Part shown: piece after piece, positions 1 to 10,500 of the stretch | Position numbering within the stretch: the stretch's first letter is position 1 | Layout of the letters: each line of letters opens with the position of its first letter | DNA from: Chitinophagaceae bacterium | GTDB taxonomy: Bacteria > Bacteroidota > Bacteroidia > Chitinophagales > UBA10324 | Direction: 5' to 3' | DNA length: 33,581 nucleotides | NCBI GenBank assembly: GCA_947474435.1 | Contig: CANJII010000036.1 | Location: forward strand, 1-33,581 | The notes under the pieces: model-generated | Told to the model about the DNA's origin: nothing | The model's input: the letters and a program-made list of their open reading frames with translations, nothing else | The model's database searches: none | Made by a program: the position numbers and the translations under genes

Positions 1-677
1 CTGAAAACAGTTTGCATGGCACTTGCTTTTGATCGGCCTTCATTTGATGGAAGTAATTTAAAGCCTGCCCGCATGTATTCATCATATCCAACCCAACCAA
101 TTGCCCAGAAGTGAGGTAGCTGCCAGAAGAACTGAATCAAAAATAAAAGTGATGCCTGTTCATTCAACAAATTTGTGGCGGCCACATATCCAATCATCGG
201 AGGCAATGCACCTGGAATTGCACCAACATAAACTGCAATGGGGCTGTATCTTTTTAATGGCGTATAAATGAAAGCATAAGTGAGTAAAGCAATGGCACTT
301 AACAATGCTGCGGCTTCATTAAAATAAATCCAGAGAATTCCGATTCCGCTTACTGCTAAAACTCCGCTGAATAATAATGCTTCAATTGATGCCATCCGTT
401 CAGTTGGTAATGGTCGGTTCGCAGTGCGCTTCATAAGGCGATCAAAATCTTTTTCAATTACCTGATTTAATGCATTGGATGCGCCGGAGGTTAACATTCC
501 TCCAACACAAATCATTATGAAACCCTGCCAATTAACTGAACCGGTTAAACCCATGAGGTAACCGATACCTGAAGAAAACACCACCAACATCGACAAACGG
601 AATTTCATTAGTTGCGCATAGTCTTTCAACTTCGCAACAATTAAGGATGAAATTTCAATTCGCTCGGTATTCTGCAT
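1..677 (-). CDS. ctaB: protoheme IX farnesyltransferase (heme O synthase), 3' end cut by window
   Basis: Integral membrane prenyltransferase that adds a farnesyl group to heme B to give heme O, the precursor of heme A for the oxidase encoded just upstream. About 225 residues are visible from the ATG at 677; the C-terminus lies beyond base 1. The diagnostic UbiA-family stretch is present around residues 66-92: ASNALNQ, then EKDFDRLMKRT and NRPLP, with the acidic residues that bind Mg-prenyl diphosphate. Hydrophobic helices surround it, and PHFWAIGW near the visible end is also typical of CtaB. The start lies 21 bases after the ctaD stop, so it is the last visible gene of the ACIII/oxidase operon. 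Family assignment is secure. Confidence 0.95.
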   Translation of the reverse strand, partial: MQNTERIEISSLIVAKLKDYAQLMKFRLSMLVVFSSGIGYLMGLTGSVNWQGFIMICVGGMLTSGASNALNQVIEKDFDRLMKRTANRPLPTERMASIEALLFSGVLAVSGIGILWIYFNEAAALLSAIALLTYAFIYTPLKRYSPIAVYVGAIPGALPPMIGYVAATNLLNEQASLLFLIQFFWQLPHFWAIGWVGYDEYMRAGFKLLPSNEGRSKASAMQTVF

Positions 678-698
678 TTTAGTTTCTATGAAAATTAA

Positions 699-2579
699 TT
701 ATCCGTGATGAGTGGTTTCACCTGGTCGCATCGGAACTGTTTGTGGAATAAAATCTTCGCCGTCTTTTCCATAATCATATGGTCCGCGATGAACTTCTGG
801 TAATGGTCCATCCCAGTTTCCGTGTCCAGGATGAATCGGAGTAGTCCATTCAATGGTATTTGATTTCCAAGGATTGAGTTCAGTAACTTTTTTACCGCGA
901 TACATGCTGTACAAGAAATTGAAAACAAAAAGTAACTGTGCCAAGAAAACAACAATCGCAGCAATGGTAATAAACTCACTCAGTGCACCGAATTTATTGA
1001 ATGATTCAAATGCTCCATGAGAATAATAACGACGGGGAACACCTGCCATTCCCTGATAGTGCATTGGCCAGAAAATACAATATGATCCCACGAAAGTCAC
1101 CCAGAAGTGAATAAAACCGATTGTACGATTCATAAAACGACCATACATTTTCGGGAACCAGTGATAAACTCCAGCAAACATTCCGAAGAAAGCGGCAACT
1201 CCCATTACAATGTGGAAGTGAGCTACAATGAAATAAGTATCGTGCAGTTGAATATCAATGGAAGAATTACCCAAGAAAATTCCTGTTAACCCTCCGGAAA
1301 TAAAAAGCGAGACAAACCCGACAGAGAACATCATGGCCGGAGTATATCGAATGTTTGCTTTCCAGATTGTTGTAATCCAGTTGAATACTTTTATAGCAGA
1401 AGGGATCGCAATTAATAAAGTGAGGAACACAAACACAGAACCAACAAAAGGATTTAATCCGGTAACGAACATGTGATGCGCCCAAACAAAGAAAGCCAAA
1501 GCAGCAATCGCTAACATGGAAAGAATCATTGCGCGGTATCCGAAAATTGGTTTACGCGAATTCACCGCTAACACTTCAGATACAATTCCGAATGCAGGAA
1601 GAATGACAATGTAAACTTCAGGGTGACCGAGGAACCAGAATAAGTGTTGATATAAAATCGGGTTTCCACCTTCGTGAGGCATTGCACCAATTCCACTCAT
1701 GTAAATTTTATCGAGATAAAAACTTGTTCCCATTGAACGATCAAATATCAAAAGGATAGCAGCTCCTAAAAGAACCGGGAATGAAAGCAATCCAAGAATA
1801 GCAGTGATTAACAAAGCCCAAATTGTTAATGGCAATTTAGCCATCGACATTCCTTTTGTTCGGAGATTAAGAATGGTGGTGATGTAATTTAACCCACCCA
1901 ACAAACTTGAGACTATAAACAATGCCATGCTGACCAACCATAAATCTGCCCCGGTTTCGGAACCAACCGCAGCTTCCCGAATTGCACTGAGTGGCGGATA
2001 GAAAACCCAACTAACCCCTGCGGCGCCACTTGGAACAAAGAAAGAAGTAAACATTACGGCTCCTGCTAAAAAGAAAAACCAGTATGAAAGCATATTTAAA
2101 ACCGGTGAAGCCATGTCACGCGCACCAATCTGAAGCGGTATTAAAAGATTCGCGAATGTTCCGCTTAATCCTGCAGTCAATACAAAGAAAACGAGGATGG
2201 TTCCATGCATAGTAATAAGCATGTTATAAAAATCAGGAGTCATTTTTCCACCGGGTGCCCATTGATCACCGAAAACAGTACCAATAAAATGCAAAGGCAC
2301 ATCAGGAAATCCCAACTGCATTCTGAAAATATTGGAAAGTCCTCCACCAATAATTGCCCAGATAATTCCGGTAATCAAAAACTGCTTACCAATCATTTTA
2401 TGATCAGTACTGAAAATATAAGTGTGAATGAAATTCTTTTTGTTTCTGTCATTGTCATGATGACCATGATCAGCTTCGAATCGAATTACTCCTTCCGTAT
2501 CCTGATAATGTACATGGTCAGTAATTACAGCACCTGAATGATGCTCACTGTGTCCATGATGAAGATCTTTTGCGTCCAT
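699..2579 (-). CDS. ctaD: cytochrome c oxidase subunit I (aa3-type, A1 family)
   Basis: Catalytic subunit of the heme-copper oxidase that reduces O2 to water and pumps protons; 626 residues with about twelve membrane helices. Ligands are visible: H125 (ITMHGT) and H456 for low-spin heme a, H454 for heme a3, and H319, H368 and H369 for CuB. The HPEVY motif at 319-323 carries the cross-linking His-Tyr pair and the D-channel Glu321, which marks the A1 subfamily. The N-terminus before the first helix is unusually His-rich (HHGHSEHH, then DHGHHD within residues 1-42), and the C-terminus ends TTHHG. It lies 10 bases downstream of ctaC in the same operon. The ATG at 2579 is used; no better in-frame start is obvious. 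Confidence 0.98.
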   Translation of the reverse strand: MDAKDLHHGHSEHHSGAVITDHVHYQDTEGVIRFEADHGHHDNDRNKKNFIHTYIFSTDHKMIGKQFLITGIIWAIIGGGLSNIFRMQLGFPDVPLHFIGTVFGDQWAPGGKMTPDFYNMLITMHGTILVFFVLTAGLSGTFANLLIPLQIGARDMASPVLNMLSYWFFFLAGAVMFTSFFVPSGAAGVSWVFYPPLSAIREAAVGSETGADLWLVSMALFIVSSLLGGLNYITTILNLRTKGMSMAKLPLTIWALLITAILGLLSFPVLLGAAILLIFDRSMGTSFYLDKIYMSGIGAMPHEGGNPILYQHLFWFLGHPEVYIVILPAFGIVSEVLAVNSRKPIFGYRAMILSMLAIAALAFFVWAHHMFVTGLNPFVGSVFVFLTLLIAIPSAIKVFNWITTIWKANIRYTPAMMFSVGFVSLFISGGLTGIFLGNSSIDIQLHDTYFIVAHFHIVMGVAAFFGMFAGVYHWFPKMYGRFMNRTIGFIHFWVTFVGSYCIFWPMHYQGMAGVPRRYYSHGAFESFNKFGALSEFITIAAIVVFLAQLLFVFNFLYSMYRGKKVTELNPWKSNTIEWTTPIHPGHGNWDGPLPEVHRGPYDYGKDGEDFIPQTVPMRPGETTHHG

Positions 2580-2589
2580 CTCCTGAATT

Positions 2590-3636
2590 TTAATGATTTG
2601 AATGATCGCTTCCTTTTTCGGTGGAAACTTTTTCCGTTACTGTTGCAAATGCTTTCTTCTCTGCCTCTGTACCTTTAATTGCTGAATCAAAAAATGAAGG
2701 TTGCTTTTTTAACCAAACCTGGTATTGCTCTTTCGTATCAACATATACCATCATCTTCATGGCTGAATGTCCCTTGCCACACAAATAATCACAGCACAAT
2801 TCATAATCAAACGCTGGATTATTTGTAATTTTCTTCATCTCATCCGTTGTAATGGTTGGAGTGAATTTAAAGTGAGTTGGAAGTCCGGGCATTGCATCCA
2901 TCTTGATTCTGAAATGAGTTAATCCCACATCATGGATCACATCACGACTACCAATTTTCAAAAGATAAGGCTTGTTTACTTCAAAATGAATTTCAGTTGG
3001 CATTACATCATCTAACCCATCTTTGTTTTTGAAATCAATTCCTACGGCATTTGTTTCGTCAATTAATTTCCAGTTGCTTGTTCCCAATTTTCCATCAGGG
3101 CCGGGGTAACGAACCAACCAGTTGAATTGCTTACCTGTAATCTCCACCACTCTTGCATCGGCAGATGCAGGACCGGTAATTCTGAACCAATAATATAATC
3201 CAACTACCACTAAAATTGTTAATGCTATTGCAGGAACAACTGTCCATATCATTTCCAGTTTATTATTCTCGGGATAATAAAATCCGAGTTTGCCCTTTTT
3301 ACCATGATACTTCCAGGCAAACCATCCCAAAGCAGCCTGTGTTAAAACGAAAACAATTCCAGTAAGAGCAAGTGTGATGTTAAACATGGTGTCAATCCAA
3401 TGACCATGTTCCGATGCAGATTCAGGAAGGAATAATGGACTGAAATACCATGTACTCCAAAAAATTCCAACTAAAAATAAAACAGTAAATATTAACCAGA
3501 GTACACCATTGATTTTATCGGTATCCAATTCAGCATCTTCACCTCTGAGTGTATTGATATATTCATTGGCTTTCGAAATCTGAACAACCAGCATCCCGAT
3601 GAGGAGTAAGGCCGCTATTACTAAGTATGTTGTCAT
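2590..3636 (-). CDS. ctaC: cytochrome c oxidase subunit II (CuA subunit)
   Basis: Carries the binuclear CuA centre that takes electrons from cytochrome c or directly from ACIII; 348 residues. The cupredoxin domain (about 160-305) shows the CuA ligand set H235 (DVIHDV), C282, C286, H290 and M293 in CDYLCGKGHSAM. No C-terminal cytochrome c domain follows, so it is not a caa3 type. Four hydrophobic segments are visible (about 3-19, 44-62, 83-105, 131-150), two more than the usual two-helix subunit II. The extra N-terminal helices and long loop resemble other Bacteroidota subunit II proteins. It lies between actF and ctaD, with 26 and 10 bases of spacing. Confidence 0.96.
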   Translation of the reverse strand: MTTYLVIAALLLIGMLVVQISKANEYINTLRGEDAELDTDKINGVLWLIFTVLFLVGIFWSTWYFSPLFLPESASEHGHWIDTMFNITLALTGIVFVLTQAALGWFAWKYHGKKGKLGFYYPENNKLEMIWTVVPAIALTILVVVGLYYWFRITGPASADARVVEITGKQFNWLVRYPGPDGKLGTSNWKLIDETNAVGIDFKNKDGLDDVMPTEIHFEVNKPYLLKIGSRDVIHDVGLTHFRIKMDAMPGLPTHFKFTPTITTDEMKKITNNPAFDYELCCDYLCGKGHSAMKMMVYVDTKEQYQVWLKKQPSFFDSAIKGTEAEKKAFATVTEKVSTEKGSDHSNH

Positions 3637-3662
3637 TGCAAGTTCTTTTTCTCAGTCAGTTA

Positions 3663-4844
3663 TTAAAGGGAATTATGAATGCTCTCTTGTAAGAATGGAT
3701 GATTCTTGGGAACCAATGCTGCTTTTGCCAATGAAGAAAAAACAACATAAAGCAGTAAGCCAATGTATAAACAAGGCAATCCGATTTCAAGAAAACCAAA
3801 TCCATTTTTATCGCCAACGGTTGCAGGCATTATCATTAAATAAAAATCAGTAAAATGTCCGATAATTATTATACATGCAACAAGTATTAAACGATTCATA
3901 TTTCTTTTTGCGTCTCGTGACATCAGCAATAAAAACGGAAGCACAAAATTCAAAACAAAAATTCCGTAGAACAAGGGTTTGTAATGACCATATCTATGCT
4001 GGAAGTAAATAGTTTCTTCCGGAATGTTTGCATACCATATCAGCATGAACTGACAGAAGGTTACATAAGTCCAGAAAATACTGAAAGCGAACATCATGAT
4101 TCCAAGGTTATGCAAATGGTTCACATTTACTTCTTTCAAATATCCTTTCTTCTTTAAGAAAATGGTAAACAATGTTATCACTGCAATACTGGTTACCCAA
4201 AAACTTGCGAATGAATACCAACCATACATAGTACTGTACCAATGCGGGTCTAATGACATTAACCAATCCCAGGCAGTTACTAAAATATAAACAGCGAAGA
4301 ATGGAATGAATACTGAAGCGATTACTAAACTGCGTTTGTACATTGTAGTATCACCAGCCATCATTGTATCTTCTTTCAATGAAGTTTTTCTAAGGAGAAT
4401 AGTACAGATTACCAATGCCCCAAGAAAAAATGCAAATCGAATAAAAAAGAATGGAAGATTCAAATATGCTGTCTTTCCTTTTAATATCGGATCGTGTTCT
4501 ACTTCCTCTGCATGTGTCCACTCATATAAATTTCCATGTCCGGCAACTAACACTAATAATAAAATGACTGCGGCAACCGGCATCCATTGTGAAATTGCTT
4601 CGGGAACTCTTTTAAACACAACTGAAAATCCGCCCCAGGCGAGGTAAACGGCAGCAATAAAAAATGCGCTACCCATTCCTATTCCTAAGAAGAACACACT
4701 ATCCAACAGAAGATTTGCCCATACACGGTTTACTTCATCTCCACTATAAACAACAAAGCCTCCCGCTAATGCAGCAGCACCAATCAGCATTAATACTATG
4801 CTGATGGTTTTTAGTCTCGATGTAAAATTAAAAGTCTCGTTCAT
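3663..4844 (-). CDS. actF: alternative complex III subunit ActF (membrane subunit)
   Basis: Polytopic membrane subunit of alternative complex III, the quinol:electron-acceptor oxidoreductase that replaces cytochrome bc1 in many Bacteroidota; 393 residues with about ten hydrophobic helices. In the family ActF is a diverged relative of the NrfD-like ActC and helps form the membrane module. The sequence shows the expected long helices with few charges, and conserved-looking loops such as SLDPHWYSTMYGW and FQHRYGHYKP. The start is the ATG at 4844, 22 bases after the actE stop. The assignment rests on composition, length and position between actE and ctaC, all of which agree. Confidence 0.93.
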   Translation of the reverse strand: MNETFNFTSRLKTISIVLMLIGAAALAGGFVVYSGDEVNRVWANLLLDSVFFLGIGMGSAFFIAAVYLAWGGFSVVFKRVPEAISQWMPVAAVILLLVLVAGHGNLYEWTHAEEVEHDPILKGKTAYLNLPFFFIRFAFFLGALVICTILLRKTSLKEDTMMAGDTTMYKRSLVIASVFIPFFAVYILVTAWDWLMSLDPHWYSTMYGWYSFASFWVTSIAVITLFTIFLKKKGYLKEVNVNHLHNLGIMMFAFSIFWTYVTFCQFMLIWYANIPEETIYFQHRYGHYKPLFYGIFVLNFVLPFLLLMSRDAKRNMNRLILVACIIIIGHFTDFYLMIMPATVGDKNGFGFLEIGLPCLYIGLLLYVVFSSLAKAALVPKNHPFLQESIHNSL

Positions 4845-4866
4845 TGCAGCGCTTGATTTTCAGTGT

Positions 4867-5526
4867 TTACATTTTTTTTGTTGAATCACTCACAGCAGGA
4901 GCACCGGCTAAAGTTTTGCGGTAATCGTCCTGCATACTTCTTACATAAGAAATTACTTTCCAGATTTGAATTCTGTCTAACTGAGTACTGTAAGAACCCA
5001 TTAGGTTTTTTCCATAGTGCACAGAGAAATACATTTTTCCTTCAGGTAATGCTAAAATCGCATCAGTAAAATAAGATGGTGGTGGTGGAAATTTACTTGT
5101 TACATTATCACCAACCACTATGTGACCTGAAGCTTTTCCATCTTCGCCATGGCAGATGGCACAATAAATATTGAATAATCTTTTTCCTTCACCTAAAACA
5201 TCCGGAGTAATGGTCAATGGATTTTTAACATCCGTTCCTGCTGCTTCATATCCTTCAGGTGTATTGGTATAATGGAAAGGCATAAATGCATTTTCATTTC
5301 CAACAATTCCCTGATAAATCGGAATGGTTCCCAACACAGGTTTTTGTGCGTTCATGCTGTCAGGAAAAATTTCATTACCTAAATAGGTTTCGTAAGCTAC
5401 AGGATGCGCCATATCAGGCATGTACTCACGACCGGGAGTTCTGCGTGGTTCGTTACTGCAAGCACTTTGCAATAACCAAACAAACAGTACTAAACCGGCG
5501 GTTACTATGGATGACCTCTTTATCAT
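4867..5526 (-). CDS. actE: alternative complex III subunit ActE, monoheme cytochrome c lipoprotein
   Basis: Monoheme c-type cytochrome of ACIII, expected to face the periplasm and pass electrons towards the oxidase; 219 residues. The N-terminus is a lipoprotein signal with lipobox LQSAC, so Cys23 should be acylated. One heme-binding motif, CAICH (C122, C125, H126), starts the cytochrome domain; M177 (NLMGSY) is a likely axial ligand. The C-terminal part is Lys- and Ser-rich. It sits 20 bases downstream of actD and 22 bases upstream of actF, the canonical ACIII order. Confidence 0.95.
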   Translation of the reverse strand: MIKRSSIVTAGLVLFVWLLQSACSNEPRRTPGREYMPDMAHPVAYETYLGNEIFPDSMNAQKPVLGTIPIYQGIVGNENAFMPFHYTNTPEGYEAAGTDVKNPLTITPDVLGEGKRLFNIYCAICHGEDGKASGHIVVGDNVTSKFPPPPSYFTDAILALPEGKMYFSVHYGKNLMGSYSTQLDRIQIWKVISYVRSMQDDYRKTLAGAPAVSDSTKKM

Positions 5527-5546
5527 GATTCTTTTTTCGAAATCAA

Positions 5547-6083
5547 TTAATAATGTCTTTTTAAATCTCTCTCCTTAATTTCTTCTGCACCTGATGATTG
5601 AAGCAATTCTTTCATCTTGCTTATTTCTTCAGAAGTAGTTCTTTTATAAATTCTGAATACCACAGCAAATTTATCGTCAGTAGTTCGCTCATCTAATTTT
5701 TCACGGATTCTTCCCGGATACAATCCAGAACGAAGCAAGAAAGTTAATGTCATTCCAATGGAAGCACTCAACACAGTAAATTCAAAAAGGATAGGAACAA
5801 AAGCCGGAAAAGAAAAGTGGGGCTTGCCGCCAAAGTTTAATGGCCAGTCAGAAGTGAATACCCATGACATGAAAGTCAGTGCAATAGTCAATCCTGTAGC
5901 ACCATAAATAAATCCGGTGATGTGCAATCTTGATTCATTCAATCCTAAAGCATCATCTAATCCGTGAACCGCGAATGGAGAAACCACATCGTACACTTCC
6001 AGATGATTCTCACGCATTTTTCGTACGCCATCTATCATCTTGTCCTCATCGCTGTATAATCCTACTAAAAATTTATTTCTCAT
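5547..6083 (-). CDS. actD: alternative complex III subunit ActD (DUF3341)
   Basis: Small ACIII subunit of the DUF3341 family; 178 residues. It has a cytoplasmic-looking N-terminal domain (residues 1-55, FLVGLYSDEDKMIDGVRKMR), two membrane helices (about 60-80 and 95-118) and a charged C-terminal tail. In known ACIII complexes ActD packs against the membrane module and has no cofactor; none is visible here. The start follows the actC stop by only 2 bases, so translation is probably coupled. The family is recognised from length, topology and operon position. Confidence 0.92.
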   Translation of the reverse strand: MRNKFLVGLYSDEDKMIDGVRKMRENHLEVYDVVSPFAVHGLDDALGLNESRLHITGFIYGATGLTIALTFMSWVFTSDWPLNFGGKPHFSFPAFVPILFEFTVLSASIGMTLTFLLRSGLYPGRIREKLDERTTDDKFAVVFRIYKRTTSEEISKMKELLQSSGAEEIKERDLKRHY

Positions 6084-6085
6084 GG

Positions 6086-7507
6086 TTAATGAACTTGAAT
6101 TGATCCAGGTAAATCTTCATGACTATGTGAATGTGCTGCAGCAGCTTTTTTCTGTGCATCACCTGAAATTCTTAAAATGTGTTTTGTTTCGGCCATCGCA
6201 ATTACAGGCATTGTCTTAGCGAACAACATGAACGCTGTCAGGAATAATCCAACAGTTCCGGCAAAAATGCTTATCTCAACATAAGTTGGTGAATAGTAAG
6301 ACCATGATGAAGGAATGAAATCACGATGAATGGAAGTAACGATGATTACAAATCGCTCGAACCACATTCCGCAATTGATAATGATTGACATAAAGAAAGT
6401 AAACCAAACACTGCGGCGCAAAGGACGAACCCAGAACAATTGCGGACTGATAACATTACAGGTCATCATTCCCCAATATGCCCACCAGTATGGCCCGAGT
6501 GCTCTGTTTGCAAAAGCATATTGTTCGTAAATGTTTCCGCTGTACCAGGCAACAAATAATTCGGTTATGTAAGCTGAACCAACAATGGAACCTGTTAACA
6601 CAATGATTTTATTCATTGATTCAATGTGTTCCAAGGTAATGTATTGCTGAAGGTTCATTACTTTTCTTGCAACCAACATCAATGTCAACACCATTGCGAA
6701 ACCGGAGAAAATTGCACCGGCAACGAAGTATGGAGGGAAGATGGTGGTGTGCCAACCGGGAATAACTGAAGTAGCGAAGTCAAAGGATACAATGGTGTGA
6801 ACCGAAAGTACAAGCGGTGTTGAAATACCTGCAAGCACCAATGAAAGTGCTTCGTGTCGTTGCCAATGTTTAGCAGAACCTGTCCAGCCGAAACTTAAAA
6901 TTCCGTAAATCCATTTTGTAAATTTCTTTTTCGCACGGTCACGAACTGTTGCGATATCAGGAATTAATCCGGTGTACCAGAATAAAAGTGAAACGGTAAA
7001 GTATGTTGAGATGGCAAACACATCCCACAACAATGGCGAATTGAAGTTAGGCCAAAGTGGTCCACGGGAATTAGGATATGGAAGGTTGAAAAATATTAAC
7101 CAAACACGACCCATGTGAAATATCGGAAATAAACCAGCACAGATAACAGCGAAAATAGTCATTGCTTCTGCTGCACGATTAATTGCCATACGCCATTTCT
7201 GACGGAACAATAAAAGAATTGCAGAGATTAATGTTCCGGCGTGACCAATACCAATCCACCAAACGAAATTGGTGATGTCCCATCCCCAATCTACGGTTCT
7301 GTTTAATCCCCATGTACCGATACCGAACCAAACGGTCCAGCCAATCATGAATAAACCCCAGGTCATCAACAATGCAGTGAAAGTAATCGTGATGAGGTAA
7401 AGTCTTGTGGGCTTGCTTTCTATCGGGCGACAAATATCCTCAGTAATCTGATGATATGTTTTGTTGCCGTAAATAAGCGGGGCCCTTACGGCCGATTCTG
7501 CGTGCAT
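6086..7507 (-). CDS. actC: alternative complex III subunit ActC (NrfD/PsrC-like quinol-binding membrane subunit)
   Basis: NrfD-type membrane anchor of ACIII, believed to bind menaquinol and pass electrons to the iron-sulfur subunit ActB; 473 residues with about ten hydrophobic segments. Family-like stretches include [15 protein letters not shown] near residues 65-79, [12 protein letters not shown] (first helix bundle) and [16 protein letters not shown]. The C-terminus is soluble and His-rich (HSHSHED before the end). The gene starts with an ATG 21 bases after the actB stop and is followed almost immediately by actD. The NrfD assignment is secure; the quinol-binding residues were not mapped. 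Confidence 0.96.
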   Translation of the reverse strand: MHAESAVRAPLIYGNKTYHQITEDICRPIESKPTRLYLITITFTALLMTWGLFMIGWTVWFGIGTWGLNRTVDWGWDITNFVWWIGIGHAGTLISAILLLFRQKWRMAINRAAEAMTIFAVICAGLFPIFHMGRVWLIFFNLPYPNSRGPLWPNFNSPLLWDVFAISTYFTVSLLFWYTGLIPDIATVRDRAKKKFTKWIYGILSFGWTGSAKHWQRHEALSLVLAGISTPLVLSVHTIVSFDFATSVIPGWHTTIFPPYFVAGAIFSGFAMVLTLMLVARKVMNLQQYITLEHIESMNKIIVLTGSIVGSAYITELFVAWYSGNIYEQYAFANRALGPYWWAYWGMMTCNVISPQLFWVRPLRRSVWFTFFMSIIINCGMWFERFVIIVTSIHRDFIPSSWSYYSPTYVEISIFAGTVGLFLTAFMLFAKTMPVIAMAETKHILRISGDAQKKAAAAHSHSHEDLPGSIQVH

Positions 7508-7528
7508 AATTTTTCTTTAGTTATCTAA

Positions 7529-10500
7529 TTAAGCCATGTTTTCATTGTTGCGAACTTTCACCATGTAACCAATGGATGGTTTCACATGCAGTTCAGCGAG
7601 TACATAATAATTGCGTTCGTCTTCACGGGTTTTAGAAACCGCTGTTTCTTTATTGTTCACATCACCAAACACAATTGCATCAGCAGGGCAAGCAGACTGA
7701 CAAGCGGTTCTTGCTTCTCCATCAACCAATGCTCTGTCTTGTTTTTTTGCATTCAGTTTAGCATCCTGTAATTTCTGAACACAGAAACTGCATTTTTCAA
7801 TTACTCCTCTTGAGCGTACAGTTACATCCGGATTCAACACCATGCGCGTTAAATCATCAATCATCATTGCAACTCCTTCGCTCTTATCGTAAGTATTCCA
7901 AGGGAAACTATCTGCAGTGGTATAATCGAACCAGTTGAAGCGACGAACTTTATATGGACAGTTGTTGGCGCAATATCTTGTACCGATGCAACGGTTGTAA
8001 GTCATTTGATTTAATCCTTCACTGCTGTGGTTGGTTGCTGCAACCGGACAAACATTTTCGCAAGGCGCATTTTCGCAGTGCTGACACAACATAGGTTGGT
8101 GCACTACTTCAATGTCTTCCCAATCTTTTACATCATCATATTGATTTCCTAAACCAATTGCATTTGAGTGAGATTCTTTTGTCACTCTTTCTTTCTCACC
8201 TGCAAATGAATAATAACGATCAATACGAATCCAATGCATTTCGTGAACACGACGAACTTCATCTTTTCCTACAACAGGAACATTGTTTTCTGAAGAACAT
8301 GCAACCTGACATGCGCCGCAACCGATGCATGAATTCAAATCAATGTTCATTCCCCAACGCAAACCATTGTACTCATGAATATTCTGAGGATATAGTGTTA
8401 CACCATTTACTTCTTCATATTCTTTTATTGATTCATTTCCGGCAGAAGCATCTTGCTTATATTCAGAAAGTGTTGTTTGCTGAATTACATTTCTTCCTTC
8501 GAAAGTTCCGTGAGTTTGAGTGATTGCCAATTCATATTTATTACCGGTTGGTTTCACACTCACTTTTGAATTTGAATAGCTCATTGTATCGCCACTCATG
8601 GAAACAAAAGGGTAAACATTTTTTCCAACGCCATCACCGGCACGGCCACATTTTTCGCGACCTAAACCAACAGCAACCGCAATGGTATTATTTGCAATTC
8701 CGGGTTGAAGCACTACTGGCAATTCCATTTTGAAATCACCGGCGCTCACTTCAATCATATCACCTTCAACCAGATTATTTTCTTTTGCATATGGAACCGG
8801 AATCATTGCAACTGTATCCCAAACTACTTTAGTAATCGGATCAGGATTTTCCAGTAACCATGGGTTGTTGGCATATTTTCCATTTCCTAATCCTACAGAT
8901 TCGAAAATCACTAACTCCATTCCATCAGCTTTCTTTCCACCAGAAGCTGAAGCGGCAGCATTTACATCACCTGCAAATGCAGTTGTAGTTGCAACTGCTG
9001 ATGCTTTTTCAAAAACACCAACTCGAATGCAATTATCCCAGAATGATTGAAAACTTGTTTCTTGTGTTTGTGCTGGGAAAACAAATTTCTCCCAGTTTTT
9101 CTTAATAACCGTTGCATAATCATCGGCGCTATCCATCCACTTCAATAAACTATCGGCAGCCTGACGGGTATTAAAAATAGGATTGATACACGGTTGACTT
9201 AAACTGTATTTACCCAATTTAACTTCTGCATCATTCCAGCTTTCTAAATAATGATTGTCGGGTAAATGATATTTAACCAATGAAGTTGTCTCGTCAGTTC
9301 TGTCGTTGAAAGAAATTGTGAGACCAACTTTTTTCAATGCCTCACCGAATTTTTTTCCCTTGGAAAAACTATAAACAGGATTGGTATTGTAAATGATTAA
9401 AGCATCTACTGATCCGGCTTCCATTTCAGAAACCAAATCAGAAAAGTCTTTGTCGAATCCCTGTGCAACATTTGTGTAATTATCTAAATCGATTGTGCTG
9501 CCGTAACTACCAAGAATATCGTTGATGGCATTCACTAAAATTTGCGCGTTGGTATCATTTGAACCACAAACAACCAATGAAGAATTTTTATTCGCCCACA
9601 TTTCAGCAGCAGCTTTGTTCAATGACTTGTTTGCTTTGTCTGAAACTTTTCCTCCCGAAACTCCGGCTTTTCCTGCAAAACCTGCAACCATATTATAGAG
9701 TGCAATAATTGCGTCGCCTTCTTCTGATGGTTTTATCGCTATTCTCTTATCAGCATTACTTCCGGTTAATGAAACATTAGATTCAAACTGATAATGGCGA
9801 GACATTTCAGCTTTTGCTTTCGATACTTTTCTGTTCGTTACATATTGCTTAGTGAACTCAATTGGAGAAATCCATGAACCAAGAAAATCAGCAGCGAACG
9901 AAACTATCACCTTTGCTTTATCAAAATTGTAACCCGGAATTACACGCTTTCCAAAACTTTTTTCATTGGCAGAAAGCATTCCTGCGTTTGACATTGGTTC
10001 GAAAACAACATGCTTGGTATTACCATAAAAAGTTCCGAAATCAGCAATTAAATTTTTTGTTGAAGGGCTTAAAACAGTAGATGAAAGTATCCGAATATTT
10101 CCTCCCTTGGTTTTAATTGCAGCCAATTGACTTTTAATATCAGAATCAGCAGTGGACCATTCTACCTGTTTCCCGTCTTGATGTGGAACATGTGTTCTTG
10201 CCTTATCATATAACGATAGTATGGAAGCTTGTGCGCGTGCATTTGTCCCACCTTTTGTTACAGTAGAATTTGAATTACCTTCAATTTTTATAGGCCGTCC
10301 ATCTCTTGTTTTCACGAGAATACTGCAATAGTCACTTCCATCCATATAAGTAGATGCATAATAATTGGCTAATCCCGGTACAATTTCTTCAGGTTTAATA
10401 ACATATGGAATTGCCTGACGAACAGGTATTTTACAACTCGCCGCAACGGTTGCCGCAGTAACACTGAACCCGAGCATCTTTAAAAAATCGCGGCGTGCTC

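Noticed and set aside
8158-9050. Long plus-strand frames opposite actB
   Set aside because: They mirror a well-supported gene on the other strand and have low-complexity, unfamily-like products.
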